Shown here one piece after another: positions 1 through 8,518 of a stretch of DNA of 39,869 bases (position 1 is the first letter of the stretch; each line of letters opens with the position of its first letter). The DNA is taken from contig NZ_QEWR01000009.1 in the NCBI RefSeq assembly GCF_003121925.1, forward strand, positions 1-39,869, read 5' to 3'. Source of the stretch: Ignatzschineria indica. Lineage in GTDB: Bacteria; Pseudomonadota; Gammaproteobacteria; Cardiobacteriales; Wohlfahrtiimonadaceae. The notes below the pieces were generated by a model. That model was not told the origin of the DNA, made no database searches, and saw only the letters and a list, made by a program, of their open reading frames with translations. A program made the translations under genes and the position numbers.

Positions 1-634
1 ACGGATGGTGAAACAGTCGATGTTACGGCAACTGATGAAGCGGGTAACACTTCAGAGAAGACGCCTATAACCGGTGAGAAGGATACGGTTGCACCAGAAG
101 CACCGACAGCAGAGATCGATGAAGAAGGTCTTGTTGTTACAGGTAAGGCAGAGTCAGGCTCTACTGTTGAAGTCACGGATAGCAATGGTGAAGTGATTGG
201 TAGCGGCACTGCAAATGAACAAGGGGAGTATGAAATCACACTTGATCGCCCAGTGACGGATGGTGAAACAGTCGATGTTACGGCAACTGATGAAGCGGGT
301 AACACTTCAGAGAAGACGCCTATAACCGGTGAGAAGGATACGGTTGCACCAGAAGCACCGACAGCAGAGATCGATGAAGAAGGTCTTGTTGTTAAAGGTA
401 AGACAGAGTCCGGCTCTACCGTTGAAGTCACGGATAGCAATGGTGAAGTGATTGGTAGCGGCACTGCAAACGAACAAGGGGAGTATGAGATCACACTTGA
501 TCGCCCAGTGACGGATGGTGAAACAGTCGATGTTGCGGCAACTGATGAAGCGGGTAACACTTCAGAGAAGACGCCTATAACCGGTGAGAAGGATACAGTT
601 GCACCAGAAGCACCGACAGCAGAGATCGATGAAG
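1..634 (+). repeat. 255-bp tandem repeats in the adhesin gene
   Basis: Near-identical direct repeats with a period of 255 bp (85 codons) start at 1, 256 and 511. By hand, copies 1 and 2 differ at 6 of 255 positions, and copy 3 differs from copy 2 at 2 positions until about 634, where it becomes a diverged Ig-like unit. The array continues off the left edge, so total copy number is unknown. Such homogeneous in-frame arrays change length by recombination. Confidence 0.95.
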
Positions 635-3600
635 ATGGTACTAAAGTGACAGGTACAGGTGAGCAGGGTGCTGATGTTATCGTCAAAGATAGCGGTGGCA
701 ATGTTGTGGGTGTAGGAACCGTTAACGAAGACGGTACCTTTGAAGTAGAGCTTGATAAGCCATTCACCAATGGTGAAGAGCTTGAAGTGAGCTTAAAAGA
801 TGAGGCGGGCAATGAGTCTGGCTCAACGAAGGTGAATGCCCCAGATACGACTGCGCCCGATGCGCCCGATGCTGAGATTAATGACGGTAATAGTGTGCTT
901 ACAGTCAAAACTGAGTCTAATGCAATTGTAAAAGCTTATGACTCAGAAGGTAAGCCATTGCTAGATAGTGCTGGTAAACCAATTGAGTTTGAAGCTGACG
1001 AAAATGGTGATGCTAGCTATACATTTGATCCTGCATTAGATCGCGGTAAGATTATTAATGTTACGGCAACTGATACCGCTGGCAATGAGTCTGCTCCAAC
1101 AGAGATTATCGTGGGGGTTGTTGAACCAATCGGTGCGCTTGATAACCATGTAGATGTCATTCTTAATGCGACACCAACAGAAACTATTAATCCAAATCCA
1201 GGTGAGAATAGTGCTGGTGGGTTTGCTTTAGTGAATGTTGGATTAGGACCAGTTCTAGGGCTTGATGTTCTCGGTGATGTGATGAAAAATGCGATTCATG
1301 TCGAAGTTGGTGAGAATCAAATCAGAGAAGTTACCGTAGAAGGTGCTGCCGGTGGCGTTCAAGTTGTTGGAACGATGGACCTTTATGCATATAAGCTCAA
1401 CGATTCAACAGGCGAGTGGGAACAACAGTTCGTTAAAGAAAACTGGATTGTTTCATGGCTTTTAGGTGGAAAATCTAAACCAACTGACTTTAGTTTAACG
1501 GAAGGGCAATGGATGTTTGTGATGAATGCCGGTGAAGGTATTCAAGCATTAACAGGATTTGGTCTCGAGTTTAAAAAAGATGTTGTATTAGATTATGGTA
1601 ATCCTAAAGAGATATCTGGTAGTGCTACAGGGAATATGATGACAGATAGCGATGCTCGCTATGGTGCAGATGTATTACCTGAGGGCGCGAAGGTTGTAGG
1701 AGTTACTGGGCACGATGGTGTAGAGATTGATATCTCACCAAACGCTTCAACGGTTATTTATGGCGAACATGGTGTGCTAACTGTAAAAGCAGATGGATCA
1801 TATACTTATGTTGTTAACGATGATTTCCGTGGCTATGGTGAAAAAGATCAATTTACTTATACTGTAAAATCTCCAGATGGAGCTACATCGACAGCTGATC
1901 TGATTTTTGATATTGATTTGAAGTCTAGCGAAGAGCGTATTGTTCCTGATTCTGTTGTGTTGGTTGATGAAATTGAGCCTACAGTCGTTGTAGATACCGA
2001 TAAGTCAGAAATTAAAAATGCGGTTAATTTTTCATTACTGAATTTAGGTTTATTAGGACCGATCTTGAGTGCTGATGCAATTACCGGAAAAGGTGGTATG
2101 GAATTCTCAGTTGGTGAGGATCAGGTGAGAGAGCTAACCATTCATGGCAGTGGTGGTGGAGTATCTATTGGTCAGGTATTTGATCTTTATGTATATAAGC
2201 TCGATCCTGTTACTGGTAATTATCAGCAAGTTCATGTTGAAGATAATTGGTTCACGATTATTTTGTTCGGCGGTAAATCTGATGCATTGACATTGAAGTT
2301 TGGTGAAGGTGATTACGTCATTATGATGGAGGCTGTAGGTGCATTAGGTCTTGGACAAGGTCAAGGGATCTATGTAGATCACGATAAGATCTATGACTAC
2401 AGCTCACCTAGCAAATTTGGCGGTAGCACTTCGGGAGATATTACTGAAGATGCGGGAACAATTGTATTAAGTGTTGGCGATCAGCGTGTAGAACCGGATA
2501 AACCAGCAACAGTACAAGGTGAGTTTGGTGTATTGACGTTAAATTCTGATGGAACTTATACCTATTCGCTTGATTTCCCAATGCCGAAGCCAGAAGGTTG
2601 GACCGCGCCATATGGTGAGATGGATCAGTTCCAAGTGGTGACTCAAGATAAAGATGGTCAAACAATTGTGGAAACCATTGATATCAAAATTGGGACGCAT
2701 ACTGCGGAAGATGATTTCAATTCGATTATGATTGATGGTAGCAATAGCATTGAATCAGAAGTCGTAGCTTCAGGAAAAGCTTCTAATAAGGTTACTCCGG
2801 AAGTCAAAGAATTTGAGGTTAAAGATAATCAAATTCTTGAAGAATTCATTTTCAAGGCAACTGGTGATTCAGAAGGTACAGGATCTAGATCTAAACCAAT
2901 GCAACTTTTATTCTCATTGAAGAATTTAACAACAGGAGAGGTTTGGAGCTATGAGTCAGAGTTAGTGAAAGATGCTGAGTTATCACTTACTCTGAAAGAC
3001 TTGCCTTCTGGAAAATATGAACTCACCGTAACACCAACAAATGGTGGTGGTGTTTATACATTGGATGTGACGGCAAATAAAGTGAATCTTGATACTTATA
3101 AGAATGAAGATCCAACAACGATTACCGGAACTCTTTTAGAGAATGATCTTGGCTGGAAAATGATTGATGACATCGTATTTGGCAATAAGCAGGTTTCTTA
3201 TACGGATGACAATAAAGGTGCGAAATCAATCACAGTCGAGGGTGAGCACGGTACATTAGTCGTTAATAAAGATGGTACTTACACATATACGCCAAGTGGT
3301 GAGAGCTTTGGTGTAGAGCGCTTTACTTATGAGACTGTCTCAATAGTGGGTGAAGTTGAGAGTGCAACCTTAGAGATTAATGTTGGTAAACAGATCACGG
3401 CATCTATTTATGATGATATTGTGACAAGCTCTGCAGGTGACGATACCTTTGTGATGAAAGATGGTGCAGATACGTTACTGTTTAGTAACTTACAAACGGT
3501 TTCTGAAGTGATTACCAATGATAAAGGTGAGTCAGAAATTAAAGTTTCTGAAAATGATATCCCAGGCAATGGCGGAAATGGGCTCGATACTTGGGCTGAT

Positions 3601-4083
3601 TTCAATGCTGCTGACGGGGATATGATTGACATCACTGCTCTACTCGATGGCGATCAAACAGCAGAGAATATTGGTAATTACCTGAAATATGAAGATGGAA
3701 CACTCTTTGTAGATCGTAAAGGTGGTTCTGAATTTGAAGCATTATTGAAAGTTGATGCAGCAGATCTAGAATCGTTATTACCAAATATCAACTGGGAAGT
3801 TCAAGGTGATGCGACTCAAAGTGCTGTCATTGATCTTTCAAATGTTGAATCTCTAGTGATTGATGATGCAGATAGTGTTGAGCCATTAACCTTAACGCTT
3901 GATGAATTGATTTCTGAAGAGGATAAAGGAGAAATTCCATTCTTCTTAGACTCAGAAGAGACAACAGAAGCATTTACAACGGTGAATACGGAACAGACTG
4001 TGATGGATACGACAGTTTATGATGTACAACCCGTCGTAGATCCTCTGGATGATCTTTTAGATCAAAAATCAACATTAGTTTAA
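1..4083 (+). CDS. Large Bap-like adhesin, C-terminal part (5' end outside window)
   Basis: The reading frame is open from base 1, so the gene starts left of the window and only the last 1360 residues are seen. The order is: acidic bacterial Ig-like repeats of 85 residues (about 1-375), then two related modules (about 382-670 and 673-920) each ending in a cadherin/VCBS-like strand pattern of the form GxLTxxxDGTYTY, then a third related module (about 925-1130). A type I secretion C-terminal target region follows (about 1134-1270) with SSAGDDTF and a GNGGNGLDTWADF motif as in Bap/BapA proteins. The protein is very rich in Asp/Glu and I see no cysteine, typical of Ca-binding surface adhesins exported by an ABC/TolC-type system. 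No transporter genes are in the window. Expected role: cell-surface attachment and biofilm formation. The family call rests on domain layout and memory of Acinetobacter Bap-like C-termini. The ATG at 193 lies inside a repeat and is not a real start. Confidence 0.88.
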   Translation, partial: TDGETVDVTATDEAGNTSEKTPITGEKDTVAPEAPTAEIDEEGLVVTGKAESGSTVEVTDSNGEVIGSGTANEQGEYEITLDRPVTDGETVDVTATDEAGNTSEKTPITGEKDTVAPEAPTAEIDEEGLVVKGKTESGSTVEVTDSNGEVIGSGTANEQGEYEITLDRPVTDGETVDVAATDEAGNTSEKTPITGEKDTVAPEAPTAEIDEDGTKVTGTGEQGADVIVKDSGGNVVGVGTVNEDGTFEVELDKPFTNGEELEVSLKDEAGNESGSTKVNAPDTTAPDAPDAEINDGNSVLTVKTESNAIVKAYDSEGKPLLDSAGKPIEFEADENGDASYTFDPALDRGKIINVTATDTAGNESAPTEIIVGVVEPIGALDNHVDVILNATPTETINPNPGENSAGGFALVNVGLGPVLGLDVLGDVMKNAIHVEVGENQIREVTVEGAAGGVQVVGTMDLYAYKLNDSTGEWEQQFVKENWIVSWLLGGKSKPTDFSLTEGQWMFVMNAGEGIQALTGFGLEFKKDVVLDYGNPKEISGSATGNMMTDSDARYGADVLPEGAKVVGVTGHDGVEIDISPNASTVIYGEHGVLTVKADGSYTYVVNDDFRGYGEKDQFTYTVKSPDGATSTADLIFDIDLKSSEERIVPDSVVLVDEIEPTVVVDTDKSEIKNAVNFSLLNLGLLGPILSADAITGKGGMEFSVGEDQVRELTIHGSGGGVSIGQVFDLYVYKLDPVTGNYQQVHVEDNWFTIILFGGKSDALTLKFGEGDYVIMMEAVGALGLGQGQGIYVDHDKIYDYSSPSKFGGSTSGDITEDAGTIVLSVGDQRVEPDKPATVQGEFGVLTLNSDGTYTYSLDFPMPKPEGWTAPYGEMDQFQVVTQDKDGQTIVETIDIKIGTHTAEDDFNSIMIDGSNSIESEVVASGKASNKVTPEVKEFEVKDNQILEEFIFKATGDSEGTGSRSKPMQLLFSLKNLTTGEVWSYESELVKDAELSLTLKDLPSGKYELTVTPTNGGGVYTLDVTANKVNLDTYKNEDPTTITGTLLENDLGWKMIDDIVFGNKQVSYTDDNKGAKSITVEGEHGTLVVNKDGTYTYTPSGESFGVERFTYETVSIVGEVESATLEINVGKQITASIYDDIVTSSAGDDTFVMKDGADTLLFSNLQTVSEVITNDKGESEIKVSENDIPGNGGNGLDTWADFNAADGDMIDITALLDGDQTAENIGNYLKYEDGTLFVDRKGGSEFEALLKVDAADLESLLPNINWEVQGDATQSAVIDLSNVESLVIDDADSVEPLTLTLDELISEEDKGEIPFFLDSEETTEAFTTVNTEQTVMDTTVYDVQPVVDPLDDLLDQKSTLV

Positions 4084-4103
4084 TGATTAATTAGTTAGGT
4101 AAG

Positions 4104-4135
4104 GCACCGGATCGTCAGGTTCGGTGCTTTATTTT
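4104..4135 (+). terminator. Terminator of the adhesin gene
   Basis: Hairpin with stem GCACCGGA / TTCGGTGC (one G-T pair) followed by a T-rich tail, 21 bp after the adhesin stop codon. Confidence 0.8.
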
Positions 4136-4238
4136 CACTCGAAAAGAGTGGTTATAGATTTAATGATTGTGTAAAGTAAGTCCTTAAATCTATAAGTGAA
4201 ATATTTATAAAACTTTGAGAGTTTACGGCTTTAGTAGA

Positions 4239-5774
4239 ATGAATGAAACGAATATATATTTTTTAAATCTTGATTTAGGGATTAAACATACAGGAATTGA
4301 AAGTTCTGCTGCATTAAGGAGTTCTTTATTTATTAATCAGTTAAATTATATTCCGACAATAATTACATATCATTATCGTAGTCAATTGACCTCAGAAGTA
4401 AATGAACTGAGAAACAAAGGGAAATTATCAAAAAAAATTCCTGTTATTAATATTTATGACTATTTACAAGAACTACAAGTCGTAAATGATAAGGAATTAA
4501 GTTTGTATGACGGTCAGTTTAAAGCCTCCTACGTAGGGAGTACGTCTATACAATATTTGAGTGAGAACGGTAGTATAAAAGCTACTGCAGTTTATAATCA
4601 GCTTAATGATCGATTACATTACATTATTCATCTTTATAAAGGGAAAAGATATCGTCGAGATTATTATCACGAAGGAGGAGCCTTAAGCTGTACACATTTT
4701 TTTGATAAAGATGGACAGAAGGTGACTCGAGAAGTCTTTTATCGTTTTGACCAGACGATATGTGTGATTAAAAGCCATGCCTATAAAGAAGATGGGAAAA
4801 GAGCTTCTACAACGTTTCAAATGCTAGATTCTAAGGGTAGAATAGTTGGTATTTTTGATACAGATGAGTTGTTTATTGAGCAGGTTTTGCAGCGCTTTTT
4901 TTCTTCTAAGAATGAGAAGAGTGTTTTGGTGGTAGATAGACATCGGTTATATTATAAACCATCTCTTAGTCTTAAAAGAATATATGGTGCTGATAGAATT
5001 AAAGTTATCTCAGCTATTCATAATTTGCATGCAGTAAATTATAAAGAGAAGGAAACTTGCCGCATTAACTCTCATTATGCTGCTGTTTTTGAAGACTTAT
5101 CAAGAACTGATGCCGTGGTGGTGCAAACGAATATTCAGAAACAAGATATTCTTGAAAGATTTCAATATCCACCACATATCTATGCAATTCCTCATACCTA
5201 TGAAAATCGTTCTACTGCGATAGTGCAAAGAAAGCCGCAACAAGCGGTCTATTTTGCTCGTTATGCAGTTGATAAAAAGCATGAGTTGGCAATCGAGGCT
5301 TTTGCACAAGTTGTGAAAGTATTACCTGACGCAGAATTTCATTGCTATGGATCTGGTGCACGACTTGCAGAATTAAAGGCAATAGTGAAGAAATTAGATA
5401 TGGAAAAAAATATCTTCTTGCACAATTGGTGCGATGATGTTGCGACAGAGTATGAATCGGCGGCATTGTCGATTATCTCAAGTCCTTCAGAATCTTTCTC
5501 ATTAACCATTGCTGAAAGTCTTGCGCATGGCTGTCCGGTTGTCGGTTTTGATGTGCCTTATGGACCGAAAGAGCTGATTCAATCTGATGAAAATGGTTAT
5601 TTAGTGCCTTATCAAGATACACAGATGATGGCGAGTAAAATTATTCAAATTATGCAAGATCCGCAATTACAAAAGAGATTGTCTGATAATGCACGAAATA
5701 GTGCCATACGCTATTCAGAAGAAGTGGTTGGTAAATTATGGTTAACGCTGCTGCAAGAGATCAATGTTGTATAA
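4239..5774 (+). CDS. GtfA-like two-domain glycosyltransferase (GT4 fold C-terminus)
   Basis: The N-terminal half starts with a pattern (IYFLNLDLGI..TGIESSAALR) resembling the extra domain of GtfA-type glycosyltransferases (Glyco_trans_A_1), which transfer GlcNAc to Ser/Thr-rich adhesins in Gram-positives. The C-terminal half is a GT4-like GT-B domain, with VYFARYAVDKKHELAIEAF as the start of the nucleotide-sugar half and the E-x7-E motif ESFSLTIAE. No signal peptide or membrane segment is seen, so it is probably cytoplasmic. It lies 155 bp after the adhesin and its terminator, so it likely has its own promoter; the pairing suggests it modifies the adhesin before export, which is inference. 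Start is uncertain: ATG 4239 gives 511 residues, an in-frame TTG at 4215 would add 8, and neither has a clear ribosome binding site. The gene is AT-rich. Confidence 0.75.
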   Translation: MNETNIYFLNLDLGIKHTGIESSAALRSSLFINQLNYIPTIITYHYRSQLTSEVNELRNKGKLSKKIPVINIYDYLQELQVVNDKELSLYDGQFKASYVGSTSIQYLSENGSIKATAVYNQLNDRLHYIIHLYKGKRYRRDYYHEGGALSCTHFFDKDGQKVTREVFYRFDQTICVIKSHAYKEDGKRASTTFQMLDSKGRIVGIFDTDELFIEQVLQRFFSSKNEKSVLVVDRHRLYYKPSLSLKRIYGADRIKVISAIHNLHAVNYKEKETCRINSHYAAVFEDLSRTDAVVVQTNIQKQDILERFQYPPHIYAIPHTYENRSTAIVQRKPQQAVYFARYAVDKKHELAIEAFAQVVKVLPDAEFHCYGSGARLAELKAIVKKLDMEKNIFLHNWCDDVATEYESAALSIISSPSESFSLTIAESLAHGCPVVGFDVPYGPKELIQSDENGYLVPYQDTQMMASKIIQIMQDPQLQKRLSDNARNSAIRYSEEVVGKLWLTLLQEINVV

Positions 5775-5995
5775 AAACTGATTAACTTTCCTGATAAGAA
5801 ACGTTATGATTAAGTTATTTATTTAATATTGAATATAACATCATGAAAAAACACGAAAAAACTAGGGTGTGTTGAAAATTCATGGTTTCAACCAAACGTA
5901 TGCACAAGCTAAAGCAACATTGCTACTGTAGCTACTTTTTAGCTTATCATAGCGAGTTGCTAAGCCTCTAAAGTGCTTTAATTGTAAGAAAAGGG

Positions 5996-6841
5996 AGCGT
6001 TGTTTACACTTCCTGTTTAAAATAAAAATCTAAAACTTCATAAGGCGTTGAGCCATTTAATCCCTTATGAGGTTTTACCGTGTTATAGAAATTTAAAAAT
6101 CTTTTGAGTTTTGATTTTCGATCATTACTATTTAAAAACTCTTCTTTTTCATGCCACATTTCCATTAATGTACGGATGACCCGTTCAGCTTTACCATTCG
6201 TTTGTGGTCTTGCTGGTCGTGTAAATTTCTGATTAATATGGTTCAATCTACACAGGTTAACAAAGGCATGATCTATCGTTCCTTTATATTCTCGTCCATT
6301 ATCAGAGTAGACGCAATCAACAGTATAAGGGCATTGGGCAAGAATATCTTCCTGAAGAAACGTTGCCGCACTAAATTGTGATTTATCTTCATAAATGCCG
6401 GCATATAGTTCTCTTGAGAAATCATCGATACCCACAAACAGGTATTCTCTACGACCTGTTTTAAGCTCTCCTTTAAGCAATGGTAGCCTTTTGGTATCAA
6501 CATGAACCATTTCACCAGGGTAGGATTTATTGTAACGTTTAGCTTGCCTTTTTAGGCGATCTTCTATTGATTTTTCAACCTTTACAAGCCTTTTAATACC
6601 GTATTTGATGGTTTTAAAGCGCTCATTAGTGCTAGTCTGTGGCTTAAATAGCCCAAGTCTGGAGAGCCTAAGAGCTTTGTAAATAGTGGGGCGACTGACA
6701 TTGAATCTTTGCGCAAGATAAGTAACAGTCACTTTTTCTTTGGTATAAAGACGCTAAATCTCTTCACGATGATAAGGCGTTAATCTGGTATTTTTATGCA
6801 TATTCATAACAGTATTTTCTCCGAATACTGTAAACAACGCT
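5996..6841. mobile_element. IS481-like insertion sequence nested in the IS5-family element
   Basis: Bounded by perfect 13-bp inverted repeats AGCGTTGTTTACA at 5996-6008 and its complement at 6829-6841. Excision of exactly this 846-bp block rejoins the host transposase in frame, which fixes the borders to within about 2 bp. No target duplication longer than 2 bp (AG) is visible. It carries one minus-strand transposase gene. Confidence 0.85.
6004..6807 (-). pseudogene. IS481-family transposase with in-frame amber codon
   Basis: The integrase core has the motifs HVDTKRLP (first Asp), VYSDNGREYKG (second Asp) and RPQTNGKAERVIRT (Glu), followed by FYNTVKPHKGLNGSTPYEVL, all typical of IS481-family transposases. 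An N-terminal helix-turn-helix (VTYLAQRFNVSRPTIYKALRL) precedes it. The natural start appears to be ATG at 6807 (267 codons), but codon 18 is TAG at 6754-6756 within EEI-stop-RLYTKEKVTV. Downstream the frame is open for 242 codons from a GTG at 6732, so restart there could yield a protein with the HTH and catalytic core. The stop codon at 6004-6006 lies inside the terminal repeat. Confidence 0.85.
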
Positions 6842-7875
6842 AGTAAATCCTACACTTTAATGTTGCAAACATATTCTCCACGACACGCCGCGCTTTACAA
6901 ATATGCCAGTCCATATGGCTATTGTCTTTTAAACTATTCTTTTTATTAGGAATGTTTGGATGAACTTCGTTTTTTAATAAACTCATTTTAAAATCTTCCG
7001 AGATATATCCTCGATCAGCATTGAGGATTTTTGTCTCCTTTAACTCAACTTCTTTAATCAGTTCAGGAGCTACTTTAACATCATGAGTTGCTCCATCGCT
7101 TACTAAAAAATCCAAAGGATTTCCATGAGTATCGACGATCAGATGAATTTTGGTGCTATTACCGCCGGCACTTTTGGCGATCGCCTCTGACTTAGGATTC
7201 CCTATCCCGACACTACTTTGATGCGCTCGAATATGAGTTCCATCAATAGATAGCCACTCCATATCAGGATCTTTAATAAGCTGTTTAAAAAGTTTGGTGA
7301 ATTTATCCAATTTTGTCCATCTTCTAAAAGCTTTAAAAACGGTATTATATTTTCCAAAGCATTCTGGTAAATATCGCCATGGACAGCCTGTTTTCAGGCG
7401 ATATAAGATTCCGGTGAAAATATTTCTTAAATTTGGTTTGTCATAGATATTCAAATCTAGGAGAATAGGCTTTAGTTTCAACCAAAGCTTGTCATTAAGT
7501 AATGTTTGAAGCATAAGAATAGAGGGTTTGTAATGTTTTTTTGCGATTACATTTTACAACTCTCTATTTTTTTATTTCAAATGTTCAACAGACCCTATTT
7601 TATAGTTTGCTGCTATTGGCTTTAGCTGCTCGTACGACTTATCAGGAAACATTAGATCGCTGGGTTGGTGCGACAGAAAAAGAGCTGGTTCGAGAATTTG
7701 GTGCGCCGCAGAGTAGTTACGAAGTGGAAGGTTCTCGCTTTCTAAAATTTGAAAGAGCGGGACAGTATGTGGTGCCGCCAACGCCGGTTACTTATGAAAC
7801 GATGGTGGTGAAAAATCGGGCTTATACACGAGCTTATGGCGGCTCAGGCTGCTAGAATTATCGTTTAAACGATGA

Positions 7876-8322
7876 TTAGAGCTTTTTAGCTCGATAGTGC
7901 GCGACAACTTTTTTACGAATTTGGTCATAACTCCAATTGTAAAGATAGGTATAGAAGAGAAAGAAGATGAGTAATCCGACTTCAATCATAAAGGCTTCTG
8001 TAAGCGAGACACTTAAAATATAAGCAAGCATCGGGATTGTAAAGAGAATGAGTGTTGCCTCAAAACTCAATGCATGCAATATCCGGATGGAAACGGGTCG
8101 TTCACCATTAACAAAAGGGAAGAGCTTATCAAATATCCAGTTGAAAACAATATTGAGAAGTAGCGCCGTGACGGAGATTAATACGGAGACTACGCCCATT
8201 GCATCTACAGGTTTATGAAGGAGAAAGATTCCGATTAACATCGTAAAGAGAATCGCTAAAACCTCAAAGAGTAGGGCGTGAAAAAAACGTTCTTTCAGTG
8301 ATCTTACTGTTGCAATAGTCAT
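7876..8322 (-). CDS. PACE family efflux pump (AceI-like)
   Basis: 148 residues with four predicted membrane helices arranged as two tandem BTP domains. The first has RSLKERFFHALLFE (with Glu20, matching the essential Glu of AceI) and FNWIFDKLFP; the second has RILHALSFEATLILFTIPM and YTYLYNWSYDQIR. Family members are proton-driven inner-membrane exporters of biocides such as chlorhexidine. It is transcribed divergently from the two-component regulator gene, so the 8461 operator lies in the shared intergenic region. No good ribosome binding site precedes the ATG, but the start agrees with the family. The convergent spacer at 7860-7873 holds a 14-bp perfect palindrome ATCGTTTAAACGAT. Confidence 0.9.
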   Translation of the reverse strand: MTIATVRSLKERFFHALLFEVLAILFTMLIGIFLLHKPVDAMGVVSVLISVTALLLNIVFNWIFDKLFPFVNGERPVSIRILHALSFEATLILFTIPMLAYILSVSLTEAFMIEVGLLIFFLFYTYLYNWSYDQIRKKVVAHYRAKKL

Positions 8323-8460
8323 AATAATTAGGGGAGAGCAGGGATATTAGGCTTATCTGCATGCTCTTTATCGCTCGTTGTGAATAATCACTCCCTTATA
8401 TCACAAAAGTGTTTAATAAAATAGAGAAAAGGGAAAGAAAAACGCATACTAGAGCGAGGG

Positions 8461-8493
8461 CTTAAGATATTTTTAAGGCGATCACGCTAGGAT
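8461..8493 (+). promoter_or_regulatory. PmrA/QseB-type operator and -10 of the regulator gene
   Basis: CTTAAG-ATATT-TTTAAG at 8461-8477 is a perfect match to the YTTAAK-N5-YTTAAK direct repeat known for PmrA/QseB regulators. A -10-like TAGGAT at 8488-8493 follows after 10 nt. The arrangement places the box over the -35 region, consistent with autoactivation. Confidence 0.65.
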
Positions 8494-8518
8494 GCTAAAA
8501 GATACAGAGGAGTGCTTT

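Larger units (their letters stand above)
5880..7514 (-). pseudogene. IS5-family transposase, split by the IS481-like element
   Basis: Starts at ATG 7514 and reads 224 residues before a stop created at the insertion point; the remaining C-terminus lies at 5995-5880. Removing 5996-6841 restores a continuous 262-residue frame across the junction (FATLKCRIY joined to SLFLQLKHFRGLATRYDK). This ends in NVALACAYVWLKP, the usual end of these transposases. The DDE residues sit in the large part: D91 (LSIDGTHIRAH), D167 (NADRGYIS) and E213 (RRVVENMF). The truncated product lacks only the last about 38 residues but is presumably inactive. Confidence 0.9.
5865..7595. mobile_element. IS5-family insertion sequence, interrupted by a second IS
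   Basis: The ends are imperfect inverted repeats: GGGTGTGTTGAAAATT at 5865-5880 against GGGTCTGTTGAACATT on the other strand ending at 7595 (14 of 16 match). The flanks carry a TA on both sides (5863-5864 and 7596-7597), as expected for a 2-bp target duplication. The whole is 1731 bp; without the nested 846-bp element it is 885 bp, a normal size for a single-ORF IS5-family element. Its transposase gene lies on the minus strand. Confidence 0.85.
5843..7855 (+). pseudogene. Lipoprotein gene broken by an IS insertion
   Basis: Left of the IS there is an ATG at 5843 followed by Lys-rich codons (MKKHEK). Right of the IS the frame continues from 7598 as FYSLLLLALAA-R-TTYQETLDRWVGA and runs to a stop at 7853-7855. 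Joined, this reads like a lipoprotein signal with the lipobox position held by Arg (CGT, one transition from Cys TGT). It resembles small outer-membrane lipoproteins with the pattern TLDxWVGAxExELVxxxGxP and a C-terminal TAYTxAYGG. Precise removal of the IS with one TA copy still leaves the two halves one base out of frame; one A fewer in the A run at 5856-5861 would restore it. So there are three lesions: insertion, frameshift and lost lipidation Cys. An ATG at 7541 lies inside the IS end and could give a chimeric ORF, but I do not regard it as the native gene. Confidence 0.75.

Noticed and set aside
1-634. Regular repeats as a CRISPR array
   Set aside because: The repeats are 255 bp, contiguous and in frame with the adhesin; there are no short repeats with unique spacers anywhere in the window.
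2441-2665. Minus-strand ORFs within the adhesin and within suc genes
   Set aside because: They lie fully inside clear coding genes on the other strand, with no start signals or known motifs.
7541-7855. ORF starting inside the IS right end
   Set aside because: The first 19 codons are IS terminal sequence; the gene is the truncated lipoprotein listed as pseudogene.
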